Assembly: GCF_003315205.1 (NCBI RefSeq)
Contig: NZ_QNRR01000002.1
Span: forward strand, 404,881-468,880
Reading direction: 5' to 3'
Source: Roseimicrobium gellanilyticum
GTDB lineage: Bacteria > Verrucomicrobiota > Verrucomicrobiia > Verrucomicrobiales > Verrucomicrobiaceae
DNA: 64,000 bases
Positions 55,501 to 62,581 of the stretch are shown here, piece by piece. Below the pieces are notes generated by a model. It was not told where the DNA came from. It made no database searches and worked only from the letters and a program-made list of their open reading frames with translations. The position numbers were made by a program, and so were the translations under genes. Positions within the stretch are counted from its first letter, which is position 1. Each line of letters starts with the position of its first letter.

Positions 55501-56178
55501 TTCTGCGAAGCCGGGAGGCAGTAGGATGCGTGGCCTCCACAGGCCGGCGAGGGATGGCACACGGACTGCGGAGCAAAGTTCCACCTCGGGAACACGGCGC
55601 AGACGCAGACTGCGACCGACGTCCTGAAGCAGGGACTTCAATCCGTCCGGGGCTGGTGAAGAAGCACGTCGCAGCGAGAGATGGAGCCGGAAGGAACGCC
55701 AGCATCCCATCACCAACATGATGGACACACCCAGCACCCAGGTCATCAGTAGGAGTGTTCGCGCACTCGGAAGGGAGAACGCCGGGGCTGCCGATGGTGC
55801 CTTATCCACTTTGGCTCCTCGCGAGGAAGATGATGACAACGCTACCGCAGGAGACTCAGCGGAAGAAGATGGTACGGGGGATGAACTGGTTGGCGTCGCT
55901 GTGTTGGTTCGCTCTTGGTGTGTGGCAACGTCTGATTGCGTGGCGGGGGAGACCTGAGCAGTGGTGATCGGCTTTGAGGGAATCACGGGAAGACCGGGAA
56001 GCAGCAGGCGCACGAACACCAGCAGCCAGAACGCATGCCGCCATGAAGCGGACAGGCGTCGCCGCAAGAAGAAGCACGCCAGCAATACGAGCAGCGCGAG
56101 GATGGCGGCATCCGCCGACTGCTGAAGCAGCAACGGAATGGGCCGGGAGAAAAGGTCGCTGAGCCAGTGTGTCTTCAT
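52597..56178 (-). CDS. M56 (BlaR1-type) metallopeptidase with carboxypeptidase-regulatory repeats
   Basis: A protein of 1193 residues. The N-terminal part is the BlaR1/MecR1 membrane peptidase: helices near 25-60 and 140-160, zinc motif VLGHELAHWRRHD (His239, Glu240, His243) and EEAEASCDEWML. A helix near 353-370 leads to about 800 periplasmic residues of carboxypeptidase-regulatory-like modules (GGIVKDADGKPVSGAQIALI, ITGKVVDDAGKPVKGTIVLG, IGTVVDADTGAPIPSFKIV and others). In BlaR1 the outer part is a penicillin sensor; here it is replaced. The BlaI repressor gene lies 21 bp upstream on the same strand. Expected action: signal-induced cleavage of that repressor. Confidence 0.88.
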   Translation of the reverse strand: MKTHWLSDLFSRPIPLLLQQSADAAILALLVLLACFFLRRRLSASWRHAFWLLVFVRLLLPGLPVIPSKPITTAQVSPATQSDVATHQERTNTATPTSSSPVPSSSAESPAVALSSSSSRGAKVDKAPSAAPAFSLPSARTLLLMTWVLGVSIMLVMGCWRSFRLHLSLRRASSPAPDGLKSLLQDVGRSLRLRRVPEVELCSAVRVPSLAGLWRPRILLPPGFAESVPPQTLRMVLGHELAHWRRHDLLWQLLTSALLVLHWFNPLLWLAHHRLREEAEASCDEWMLSRLAQDEARAYGDTLLDLVDRLPGRVSPWRVGEPGLLGMAASVAGVRRRVALIAHWIGGSRASRKLGIIALLVITFLGLLRAAEPVQEIKAALTVGWPATTTLHIFDDKTRDPIAGVKLALKSGKFVHEVTTDDKGRATLNLPPQRPDSSVGFAIRVRKEGRVPTVIFWHLDQPSFTPPDTLDLPLPKAVPIGGIVKDADGKPVSGAQIALIMRGSNMGGATQEIFPDIWERRVPTDANGRWTFTEAPPGRKSFSLAIEHSDIIPLKKYPKGDEVLPFYENRGETIVQRGAVITGKVVDDAGKPVKGTIVLGESGSDSTTYPEYKTNDDGTFRIGNARKGESVMATVTAKGYAPYLTHLSSAGDGAPVVLTLNKGKELKVRVVNAKGDPIAGAMAAPDEWRGTNPKQNGPRVLNYRFTTGKDGTFTWKHAPDVAISWDFFGAEGHRDNRGFVITPGDQEIKVVLEKLSQIIGTVVDADTGAPIPSFKIVPGDVREFPGWKEAGHRSWVWWSSGTMQGTDGKFLFSSDRGRNGEFRRLLRISADGYRPFLTEPIDEISGEVTWNIKLKKTPQLKIQVRQPDGQPAAGAKVSWNNVRNGAARVTNGDFSALDGPVGDDCFFRADTDGVASVAPEVDEFGLVAVHPSGWGVIEPGKVRGDDTITLTPWAVLDLDLRGIPADLRAKTMVMLYAVVENSPGIIDGFHELPKPNAKTQVQEGARMIPGLYKLAISYDMYGAAPLVFPLKAGEQTKIDTSTLWKWCEPALPLKLPPGAATDSRHQLKVVWDGTEDDGFLLPEDRKRLVEDVWNGHVTYKKKDAQGNTPEVIHLQKLGAGSYRLTGNIKGWPAGTPRDKPSVVLATIDHPFTIPASAVGTPTFVEKESSNKTSPPRIQMTGVPVYELPPLEIK

Positions 56179-56199
56179 CGAGTGGGAAGAGAAAAGGGA

Positions 56200-56607
56200 C
56201 TACGATTTCTTCCGTGAGGAGGCTTTGGCTTCCGCCTCATCAAGCAGGGCGCGAAGGTCGCTGATCTCCTTCTTGCCGAGCTTCTCCTCATCAACGCAGT
56301 GGGCGAGGAGCGGAGTGAGCGCGCCACCGAAGAAGCGATCCAGAAACTCACGGGTAGCGTGTCTCAATCCCTCCTTACGCGGGACGGCGGGCATGAAGAC
56401 ATGAGCGCGCTGGTCGCGGCTGCGTTTCACCCAGCCTTTTGCCTCGAGGCGCTCAAGCTGCACCAGGAGGGTGTTGCGTGTGATGGATTCATCACGTTCC
56501 GCATTGCAGGCATCGAGCAGTTCATTGACGCGCACCTCCTGGAGATCCCAGAGGTGACGCATGATTTCCGATTCGGCAGGAGAAAGCCGGGACAGGAGTT
56601 TTGCCAT
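56200..56607 (-). CDS. BlaI/MecI-family transcriptional repressor
   Basis: About 135 residues from MAKLLSRLSPAESEIMRHLW. Winged helix with VRVNELLDACNAERDESITR, NTLLVQLERLEAKGWVKR and SRDQRAHVFMPAV, the standard BlaI layout; the C-terminal half provides the dimer helices. It normally represses its own operon until the M56 partner cleaves it. The two palindromes just upstream are likely its operators. The first gene of the pair with 52597. The open frame runs ten codons further upstream into the first operator, which argues against the longer start. Confidence 0.92.
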   Translation of the reverse strand: MAKLLSRLSPAESEIMRHLWDLQEVRVNELLDACNAERDESITRNTLLVQLERLEAKGWVKRSRDQRAHVFMPAVPRKEGLRHATREFLDRFFGGALTPLLAHCVDEEKLGKKEISDLRALLDEAEAKASSRKKS

Positions 56608-56620
56608 GATTTGGATTTTA

Positions 56621-56673
56621 CCGACAAAAGTCGGCAAATGGCAAGATCAAATCACCGACATTTGTCGGTGATT
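56621..56673. promoter_or_regulatory. twin palindromic operators of the BlaI-type repressor
   Basis: Site 1 is CCGACAAAAGTCGG (56621-56634). Site 2 is a perfect 24-bp palindrome with 11-bp arms (56650-56673), containing CCGACATTTGTCGG at its core. Both share CCGAC-N4-GTCGG. They lie 14 and 43 bp upstream of the repressor ATG. BlaI-family repressors bind as dimers to paired dyads in this position. Confidence 0.75.
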
Positions 56674-56683
56674 GGGGCAGTGG

Positions 56684-56791
56684 GTGGATTGGGCAGACGC
56701 TTGGGGGACTTGCTTCGCTGGCTGCTGCCCTTCTCGGTGGACCGGCTTGGCGCTCACGTGGAAGCGCTTCTTAAAGAAGCGGCGGGCCTAG
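56684..56791 (+). pseudogene. degraded copy of the PepSY gene 3' end
   Basis: 108 bp align with 52469-52579 at roughly 80% identity by eye, including GGATTGGGCA, TGGACCGG and CTCACGTGGAAGCGCTTCTT. It encodes WIGQTLGGLASLAAALL, then a one-base deletion shifts the frame, after which TGLALTWKRFLKK can be read up to a TAG. The rest of the gene is missing. The TAG overlaps the minus-strand stop of the next gene (CTAG, 56788-56791). It marks a direct repeat on both sides of the BlaI/M56 module. Confidence 0.75.
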
Positions 56792-57726
56792 GGGATGCCT
56801 TCTTCTTCGCTGAGGGTGCGGTATCCGATGGGTTCCTTGAAATCCTTGTATCCTTCTGGCCCGACTTCCCTGGATTCGAGGAACTCCCAGGTGCGCTGCA
56901 TCGGGACCTCGGAGTGGGTCCATACCGCTGGCTGAAAGGGGAGACCTGGAACGGTTTTCCACGGGGCAGAAGACTCCATTGTTTCCAGAACTTTCCCATT
57001 GGAGTCTTCAACAGTCAGCTTGCTGCAGGCGTAGTGGGGAAGGGTAAATCTCGCTCGCAAAGTCTGGCTGTCCTGGAGTGGGAATGTCACCTCGACATTG
57101 GAATCATCCTGGGAGACGACCGATGCTTTGCTTTCCGATGAACTTCCTTTCTTTTTGAGGATATGGATGATGGCGAGTGGTGGGCAAGCGCTCAGGGTGT
57201 TGTACAGGACATTGCTCTTGCTGGTGAGGTCGACTGACCGCGAGGAATGTTCGATGATTCGGTGTTGTCCAAAAACTTCGCCGACATACTCCGATCTCAA
57301 GGTCAGCTTGTCATCGTCCAGCACGTGCTTGGAACCATAAAACTGGGCATAGCCGTGACATCGCAGTGCCCAGACTGCATAGCTCAGGCTGGCTTGGCGG
57401 TAGTGTTTTTCGGAGCTTTTGGCGTTTGAAATCTCCATCTCCAGACGCTTCGCTTCAAGCTCGCTGGAGGGGGAGGTGGCTTGCAGTTTCCTGGCATCTT
57501 CGGCGAACTTGTCTGCCAGCTTCGGCATGGGGGCTCTTACAAGAGTCAACTTCCACTTCAGTTCCAAGGTGGACACGTACTTCAGTTGTTCTTCGAGAGT
57601 TTGCACCAACTGCTCAGCAGTGACGGGTTGCTTCGCTGGCACCTGTTGTGCCCTTGCGATGCCGGGCGCGGTTCCAAGAAGTACGGCCACAGCCACTGCG
57701 AGAAGATAAGAAGCTGCCTGCATCAT
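56788..57726 (-). CDS. secreted protein of unknown function, 312 aa
   Basis: Signal peptide ASYLLAVAVAVLLGTAPGIA ending near ARAQQ. The mature part begins with a helical segment (VTAEQLVQTLEEQLKYVSTL), then a mixed region with KYRQ-type basic patches, and beta-strands near NVEVTFPLQDSQTLRARFTL. Composition and size resemble outer-membrane lipoprotein-sorting or DUF1571-like proteins, but no motif is decisive. It ends on the CTAG shared with the PepSY remnant. An ATG one codon downstream is equally possible. Confidence 0.7.
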   Translation of the reverse strand: MMQAASYLLAVAVAVLLGTAPGIARAQQVPAKQPVTAEQLVQTLEEQLKYVSTLELKWKLTLVRAPMPKLADKFAEDARKLQATSPSSELEAKRLEMEISNAKSSEKHYRQASLSYAVWALRCHGYAQFYGSKHVLDDDKLTLRSEYVGEVFGQHRIIEHSSRSVDLTSKSNVLYNTLSACPPLAIIHILKKKGSSSESKASVVSQDDSNVEVTFPLQDSQTLRARFTLPHYACSKLTVEDSNGKVLETMESSAPWKTVPGLPFQPAVWTHSEVPMQRTWEFLESREVGPEGYKDFKEPIGYRTLSEEEGIP

Positions 57727-57759
57727 GGTGGTATCAATTGCGGCGGTTGCTTCATTGTC

Positions 57760-58093
57760 TTAGCAAATGGGGATGGGCATGGCCATGACAATCTGACCGG
57801 GCGCGATTTTGACTGCCGTGTGACGCACTACATGCCAGCCGCGGAGGCGCAGGCTGTAGCAGACATCCAGAGCTGGTGATCCTCCGCCATTGCGTGGGCT
57901 GGCTGATACATCTGCTCGAAGAGATGTCTCGCCGCTTCGAAGGCCGGGACGGAGATGGGTGGCAGAGAGACGGGACTGTCTTCCTTCTGGGCCTGTCCTT
58001 CTCCGCCGCGGCGGCGATCAATTGCTGGAGCGCCATTGCATCCAGCGACGTTGCCGGGCGGGGGGCTGAGTCAGACATGGGGTCTTTCTCCAT
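57760..58093 (-). pseudogene. possible frameshifted small gene in the 57.7-58.2 kb gap
   Basis: The 522-bp gap before the channel gene has coding-like composition on the minus strand, split over three frames. The segments are MSDSAPRPATSLDAMALQQL, then (other frame) PPISVPAFEAARHLFEQMYQ, then (third frame) GWHVVRHTAVKIAPGQIVMA followed by a TAA at 57760. Each piece shows the GC3 bias of real genes here, so two frameshifts in an old gene is a reasonable reading; chance is not excluded. No family recognised. Nothing else is visible in 57727-58248. Confidence 0.3.
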
Positions 58094-58248
58094 TCGCTGC
58101 AAATCGTCCTGTTGCAATGCAACGTGTGCGAATTCGTGGGTCGGTGTGGCTTTTCGTGGAGCTTGTAGCGGCACAAGGATTCGACCTCTGGTTCCTTTGC
58201 GATTCAAGGAGTTGCAGAACGCGGGAGCACGGCGCAGGTTGTGGTTTC

Positions 58249-59970
58249 ATGAAGGCCCTCGTTTCCGTCATCGCCTCGATCGTGGGGGACCGTGCCAGCC
58301 GCGCCAACCTGAAAGCACTGCTCAATCTGCTGCTCATCCTGCTTGGCCTGGTCACCGTGTTCAGCGTGCTGTTTCACGTGATCATGCTGATGGAAGGCCG
58401 GACGCACTCGTGGATGACTGGGTTTTACTGGACCTGCACAGTCATGACCACCCTTGGCTTCGGCGACATCACCTTCACGAGCGATCTGGGGCGGATGTTT
58501 TCCGTCGTGGTGCTGGTGACCGGCGTGATCTTTCTGCTGGTGCTCCTGCCGTTTACCTTCATCGAGTTCTTTTACGCGCCGTGGATGCGCGCGCAGGCAA
58601 TGGCCAAAGCCCCACGCGAGTTGCCCAAGGAAACGCAGAATCATGTGCTGCTGACCTGCTACGATGCCGTGGCTTCATCACTGATACCGATGCTGGAGAA
58701 GTACGGCCACTCCTACGTGGTCCTGTGCCCGACGGTCTCCGAGGCCCTGGAACTGGATGAGCGCGGCATCCGAGCCGCCGTGGGGGAGCTCGATGATCCG
58801 GAAACGTATCGCAAAATGCGCATCGAGCAGGCGGCCATGCTCGTCACCACACGTGGCGATATGGTCAATGCGAGCGTGACCTTCACTGCGCGTGAGCTCG
58901 CGCCTCATCTGCCCATCGTGGCCTCAGCGCAGACGCAGTCATCACGTGACGTGCTGGAACTGGCCGGTGCCACCCACGTGTTGCGGCTGGAGGAAATCAT
59001 GGGCAACACGCTGGCCCGGCGCGTGAGTATCCGGGACTCTGACGCCCATGTGATCGGCAAGCTCGACGACTTGCTGATTGCCGAGGCGGCGGCAGCGGGC
59101 ACCGCACTGGTGGGGGGAACGCTGGCCTCCAGCCAGATTCGCGCGCGCACCGGCATCAGCGTCATCGGCACCTGGAATCGTGGTGCGCTGCAGCCCGCCG
59201 AGGCGCAGCAGCCGATTATGGAGGAAACGGTGCTCTTTGTGGCTGGTACACGAGTGCAATTGGACAAGTTCAACTCCAGCTTCACGTCACTTGCGAGCGA
59301 AAAACCGAGAGTGCTCATTGTTGGTGGGGGCAAAGTGGGCCGCGCTACCTACCGTGCGCTGCGCGAGCTCGACATCTGCACCACCACGATCATCGAAAAA
59401 TCGCCGGAGCGTGTCCAATCCATTCCCGAGGCCATCATTGGCGATGCCACTGAGATGGAGGTTTTGAAGCGGGCCGACGCGCGCTCGGCCAGCACTTTGA
59501 TCATCACCACGCATGATGATGACACCAATGTGGCACTGACCATCTTCTTCCGTCGCCTGCGCAGCAATTGGCAGATCCTTACGCGCAGCACGCTGGATCG
59601 GAATGTGTCCACGTTGCTGCGTGCCGGGGCTGACCTGGTGCTGTCTTACGCCTCCATGGGCGCGAACACGATTCTCAACGTGCTGCGTGGTTCGGACTGC
59701 CTGCTGCTGGCGGAGGGCGTGAATATCTTCCCCGTCTCCATTCCCGCTGCCATGGCCGGGCAAAAGTTGTCAGATTTGGACCTGCGCTCCCTCACTGGCT
59801 GTACCGTGATTGCTGTAGAGGAGCACGGCCGGCGTGTGGTCAATCCACCAGCGGAATACTGCTTGCCCGATTCTGGTCGCATGTTTCTCATCGGCACCAT
59901 GACTGCCGAGGAACAGTTCCTGAAAGCATTCCCTCCGACCATGAGTCAGGGCAGGAAGCGGCGAAAGTGA
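58249..59970 (+). CDS. potassium channel with two RCK/TrkA-N domains
   Basis: About 573 residues from MKALVSVIASIVGDRASR. Two membrane helices (about 22-47 and 80-105) flank a pore whose filter reads TTLGFGD (67-73), a TxGFGD variant. A first RCK-like domain follows (HVLLTCYDAVASSLIPMLEK), then a TrkA-C-like region. A second RCK has the Rossmann motif VLIVGGGKVGRATYRAL near residue 355, then a final TrkA-C domain. It would conduct K+ through the inner membrane, gated by a ligand on the RCK ring. The frame runs about 98 codons upstream without family similarity. Confidence 0.9.
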   Translation: MKALVSVIASIVGDRASRANLKALLNLLLILLGLVTVFSVLFHVIMLMEGRTHSWMTGFYWTCTVMTTLGFGDITFTSDLGRMFSVVVLVTGVIFLLVLLPFTFIEFFYAPWMRAQAMAKAPRELPKETQNHVLLTCYDAVASSLIPMLEKYGHSYVVLCPTVSEALELDERGIRAAVGELDDPETYRKMRIEQAAMLVTTRGDMVNASVTFTARELAPHLPIVASAQTQSSRDVLELAGATHVLRLEEIMGNTLARRVSIRDSDAHVIGKLDDLLIAEAAAAGTALVGGTLASSQIRARTGISVIGTWNRGALQPAEAQQPIMEETVLFVAGTRVQLDKFNSSFTSLASEKPRVLIVGGGKVGRATYRALRELDICTTTIIEKSPERVQSIPEAIIGDATEMEVLKRADARSASTLIITTHDDDTNVALTIFFRRLRSNWQILTRSTLDRNVSTLLRAGADLVLSYASMGANTILNVLRGSDCLLLAEGVNIFPVSIPAAMAGQKLSDLDLRSLTGCTVIAVEEHGRRVVNPPAEYCLPDSGRMFLIGTMTAEEQFLKAFPPTMSQGRKRRK

Positions 59971-60133
59971 GACCGCTGCGGACATGATCGCGGCCGGCTC
60001 GACATTGACCCTGTGGACGGCATAGAACCCGCAATTGAGCCGCCTGAGATCGCCGCGCCCTTGAGGTTGGCGTCCACAGAAGAATGCCCCATGGGTGATA
60101 TACCAACTGATCAGGGGGCTGGTGAGCACCATG

Positions 60134-60153
60134 GCATCCACCGACGTTGCCGG
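60134..60153. repeat. 20-bp sequence repeated on both sides of the channel gene
   Basis: GCATCCACCGACGTTGCCGG here matches 58038-58057 at 19 of 20 bases, same orientation. In the minus-strand reading both encode PATS-x-DAM. It may be the trace of a duplicated small gene. The gap 59971-60226 shows, besides this, only the hairpin at 60174. Confidence 0.5.
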
Positions 60154-60173
60154 ACAGGTGGTGATCCTCATCC

Positions 60174-60202
60174 AATCCGCCGGAGACCCGGCGGATTGTT
60201 TT
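60174..60202 (+). terminator. rho-independent terminator downstream of the channel gene
   Basis: A perfect 10-bp stem AATCCGCCGG/CCGGCGGATT with an AGAC tetraloop, followed by GTTTTCTCC. It lies about 200 bp past the channel stop and 25 bp before the 3' end of the convergent helical-repeat gene. Confidence 0.7.
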
Positions 60203-60226
60203 CTCCTTGTGAACGGCTGTTTCCTA

Positions 60227-61624
60227 TCACACCACCACGGGGTCGCTCGAACCAAGATACTGCTCGCGCAATTCCTGCAGGCGCTTGTCCGCCGCATGCA
60301 GGTCGCTTACGATCTCCACTAGAGATGCGCGTTCCTGCACGCTGGCCCCACGGGCGCGCTGCTCAATGTTCAGCGCAGCATCCCAGATCACGGAACCGGC
60401 GAGGTGATGCATTTCCTCTGAGGTGACCGGTGCACCAGGCGATTGCTCTGGGTCCAGGCATTCAAGGATGAACTCGGCAAGGAAGTGTGGCTGACGGATG
60501 AAGAAGACGCGCACGCCGAAGCGGAACAATTCCACGGCCATGAGGCGGAAGCCCTCCAGCCCGCGCTGCTCCCAGAGACGCTCCAGAGCCATGCCTTCAT
60601 CCACGGTGTCGGTGACTTCCGTGATCCATTCATCGACCTCCGGCGCATCGGGCGGTGTGCGATCCAGCATGGTGGCCAGCGCACGGCACAGCAGGTGGCG
60701 TGCTTTGATGCTCACTTCCGTGGAAAGCAGATCTTCCTTCTCAAAGTGCTGTACGTGCGCAATTGCCTTGCGCGCTTCTTCTGCGACTTGCCCGGCTTGC
60801 TCGCGACCTTGCTCCATGAGGGCTGCGGCGTGGCACATCATGGCACATCCCATGGTGCCGTGGTACTCCATGGAATCCTTTTGCGTGTGGAGCTCCATCA
60901 TGGCAGTGGCCGAGGCGAAGGACTTGATGGCCTCCGCCACGCCTTCGGGCGAGTTCTGAGCCATGAGCGCGTGGCCTCGATTCATGTAAGCCACGGCATA
61001 GCGCACGATGAAGGGCGGATGGTCAAAGCCTGCCAGTTCCTCCAGGCACTGGACCGCTTCATCATAGGAGCGTATGGCCTCTTGCAGGTCCTCCGGTTGG
61101 CCTAGGCGTGTCAGGGCGTCCCCACGATTCATGCATGCGGCAGCCAAGCCCCAGCGGACACTGTGCATGTCCCGAGGCAGGGTCCTGCGGTACGCAGCCG
61201 ATTTTTCAAACCAGGTCACCGCTTCACGCAATGTAGTCGCGTCATCAGATTGCAGGAGGGCGATTCCCTTGTTCGTCATGATATTGGCCGCAAGCTGGTG
61301 GTCAAACGGGGTGGCATCCTCAGGCATCGCAACAGTCGCCACTGCCGCGAGGCCGTGTTCGTAGGAGGCAAGTGCCTCTGTGCGACCCTCGGGCGTTCGC
61401 AGGTCTCGCTGGGCATTCCCACGGCACAGCAGAATCCGGCCGGCAAGGAGCGGGGCCGGGCCGAACTCGTTTTTCGAAGTGATGCCCAACGCCTTCAACC
61501 CCTCGTCGGCGCGGGCAATGGATTCACGACATGCGGCCGGGGAACCCTGGCCATGGAGCTGCTCCGCCTGTTCGAGTAGAGAGGCAGCTTTTGTAAGATC
61601 GGGGGATTTGGTTTCGGTTTGCAC
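60227..61624 (-). CDS. TPR-like helical-repeat protein
   Basis: A protein of 465 residues, nearly all helical. Repeats of about 34-40 residues are visible: LLAGRILLCRGNAQRDLRTP, LAANIMTNKGIALLQSDDAT, GLAAACMNRGDALTRLGQPE and AVAYMNRGHALMAQNSPEGV, each with the small-residue pattern of TPR helices. The C-terminal 150 residues are helical without repeats. No signal peptide. Likely a cytoplasmic scaffold. It is divergent from tonB, so its promoter region overlaps the operator-like site at 61657. Confidence 0.75.
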   Translation of the reverse strand: MQTETKSPDLTKAASLLEQAEQLHGQGSPAACRESIARADEGLKALGITSKNEFGPAPLLAGRILLCRGNAQRDLRTPEGRTEALASYEHGLAAVATVAMPEDATPFDHQLAANIMTNKGIALLQSDDATTLREAVTWFEKSAAYRRTLPRDMHSVRWGLAAACMNRGDALTRLGQPEDLQEAIRSYDEAVQCLEELAGFDHPPFIVRYAVAYMNRGHALMAQNSPEGVAEAIKSFASATAMMELHTQKDSMEYHGTMGCAMMCHAAALMEQGREQAGQVAEEARKAIAHVQHFEKEDLLSTEVSIKARHLLCRALATMLDRTPPDAPEVDEWITEVTDTVDEGMALERLWEQRGLEGFRLMAVELFRFGVRVFFIRQPHFLAEFILECLDPEQSPGAPVTSEEMHHLAGSVIWDAALNIEQRARGASVQERASLVEIVSDLHAADKRLQELREQYLGSSDPVVV

Positions 61625-61656
61625 AAGGAAGAACTAATTGGCTGGATTCACTGAAA

Positions 61657-61673
61657 TTGAGACGCAGACGCAA
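61657..61673. promoter_or_regulatory. Fur-like operator upstream of tonB
   Basis: TTGAGACGCAGACGCAA differs at only two positions from 48234-48250 before the siderophore receptor. It lies 33 bp from the start of the divergent repeat-protein gene and about 140 bp before the chosen tonB ATG. It suggests common iron control of receptor and energiser. Confidence 0.55.
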
Positions 61674-61814
61674 CTTGACGCAACCGCTCTCCGTTCTACT
61701 CTTTCGCCCTGCTTGAAACTGTCAACTGTACCTCCACCTGTTTCTCATTCCGCTGCGCCGCCACTCCGGGTGCCGCAGTTCGGAGGGATCAGGTCTGAGC
61801 TGGTGCGCTATACG

Positions 61815-62561
61815 ATGCAGTCTGGCCGCATCGGAGCGCGCATGTGGCTTGCTTGTGCCAATGCGATCCTTGCCAGCTTCCTGGTAACCGGCAGCATTGG
61901 CCTGTACCAGCCTGCATTTGAGTTGAGCCTCTACGAAGAGGGGAACACGGACAAGGATGCCAATGACGAAACCATGGGCGGCATGGTGGAACTGCAGTCT
62001 GATTCCGTAGAGCAGGAAGTGGTGCCACCTGAAGAAGTGGTGGAAGAGGTCGTGCCGGAGGAAGTGGTCGTGGAGGAGCAGGTGCCCGAAATGGTGGAGC
62101 CCGTGATTCCCGAGAATGTGATCTTCCCCGTGCCTGAAAAGCAGGAGATCATTGAGCCGATCAAGATGGTGGAGGTGAAGCCCAAGCCGGAACCAAAACC
62201 GAGACCCAAGCCCGCTGCGCCGCGTCCCAGACCAGCAACCGTGCAGTCCACCGGCACTGGCACTGGCAGTGGCGCCACGGGCGCGGGGCAGGGGATGCGC
62301 ACCGGCGGCGCCGGTAGCAGGGGCAAGCGTCCCGCTCCGCCCTATCCTTCTTGGGCACGCAGCAAGGGAGTGTCCGGCAGTCCCAAGTTTGTCATCGTCT
62401 GTGACGCCACTGGCACCATCTCCTCCATTCGTGTGCTGGTCACCAGTGGAAATGCCGAGCTGGATAGCTACGCGTCCAGCTGGATTCAGCGCCGCTGGCG
62501 TTTCCCCGCCGGTGCGCCCACGACGTACAACGTTCCCTTCCATTTCGTGCTCCGCCGCTAA
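61815..62561 (+). CDS. tonB: TonB-type energy transducer
   Basis: About 248 residues from MQSGRIGARMWLACANAILA, one N-terminal membrane anchor. A periplasmic region rich in Glu, Val and Pro follows (QEVVPPEEVVEEVVPEEVVV), with a Lys-Pro stretch (KPKPEPKPRPKPAAPRPRPA). The C-terminal TonB domain has RPAPPYPSWARSKGVSGSP and ISSIRVLVTSGNAELDSYAS. It carries proton-motive energy to outer-membrane receptors. First gene of tonB-exbB-exbD. The start is uncertain: upstream TTG (61713) and GTG (61770, 61806) codons are in frame, and the open frame reaches 61638 across the operator-like site. Confidence 0.85.
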   Translation: MQSGRIGARMWLACANAILASFLVTGSIGLYQPAFELSLYEEGNTDKDANDETMGGMVELQSDSVEQEVVPPEEVVEEVVPEEVVVEEQVPEMVEPVIPENVIFPVPEKQEIIEPIKMVEVKPKPEPKPRPKPAAPRPRPATVQSTGTGTGSGATGAGQGMRTGGAGSRGKRPAPPYPSWARSKGVSGSPKFVIVCDATGTISSIRVLVTSGNAELDSYASSWIQRRWRFPAGAPTTYNVPFHFVLRR

Positions 62562-62581
62562 GATACCCGCCAGTTAAGTTA

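Noticed and set aside
62190-62330. Pro- and Gly-rich repeats as a DNA repeat array
   Set aside because: They encode the TonB proline linker and are not tandem DNA repeats; no CRISPR-like spacing occurs in the window.
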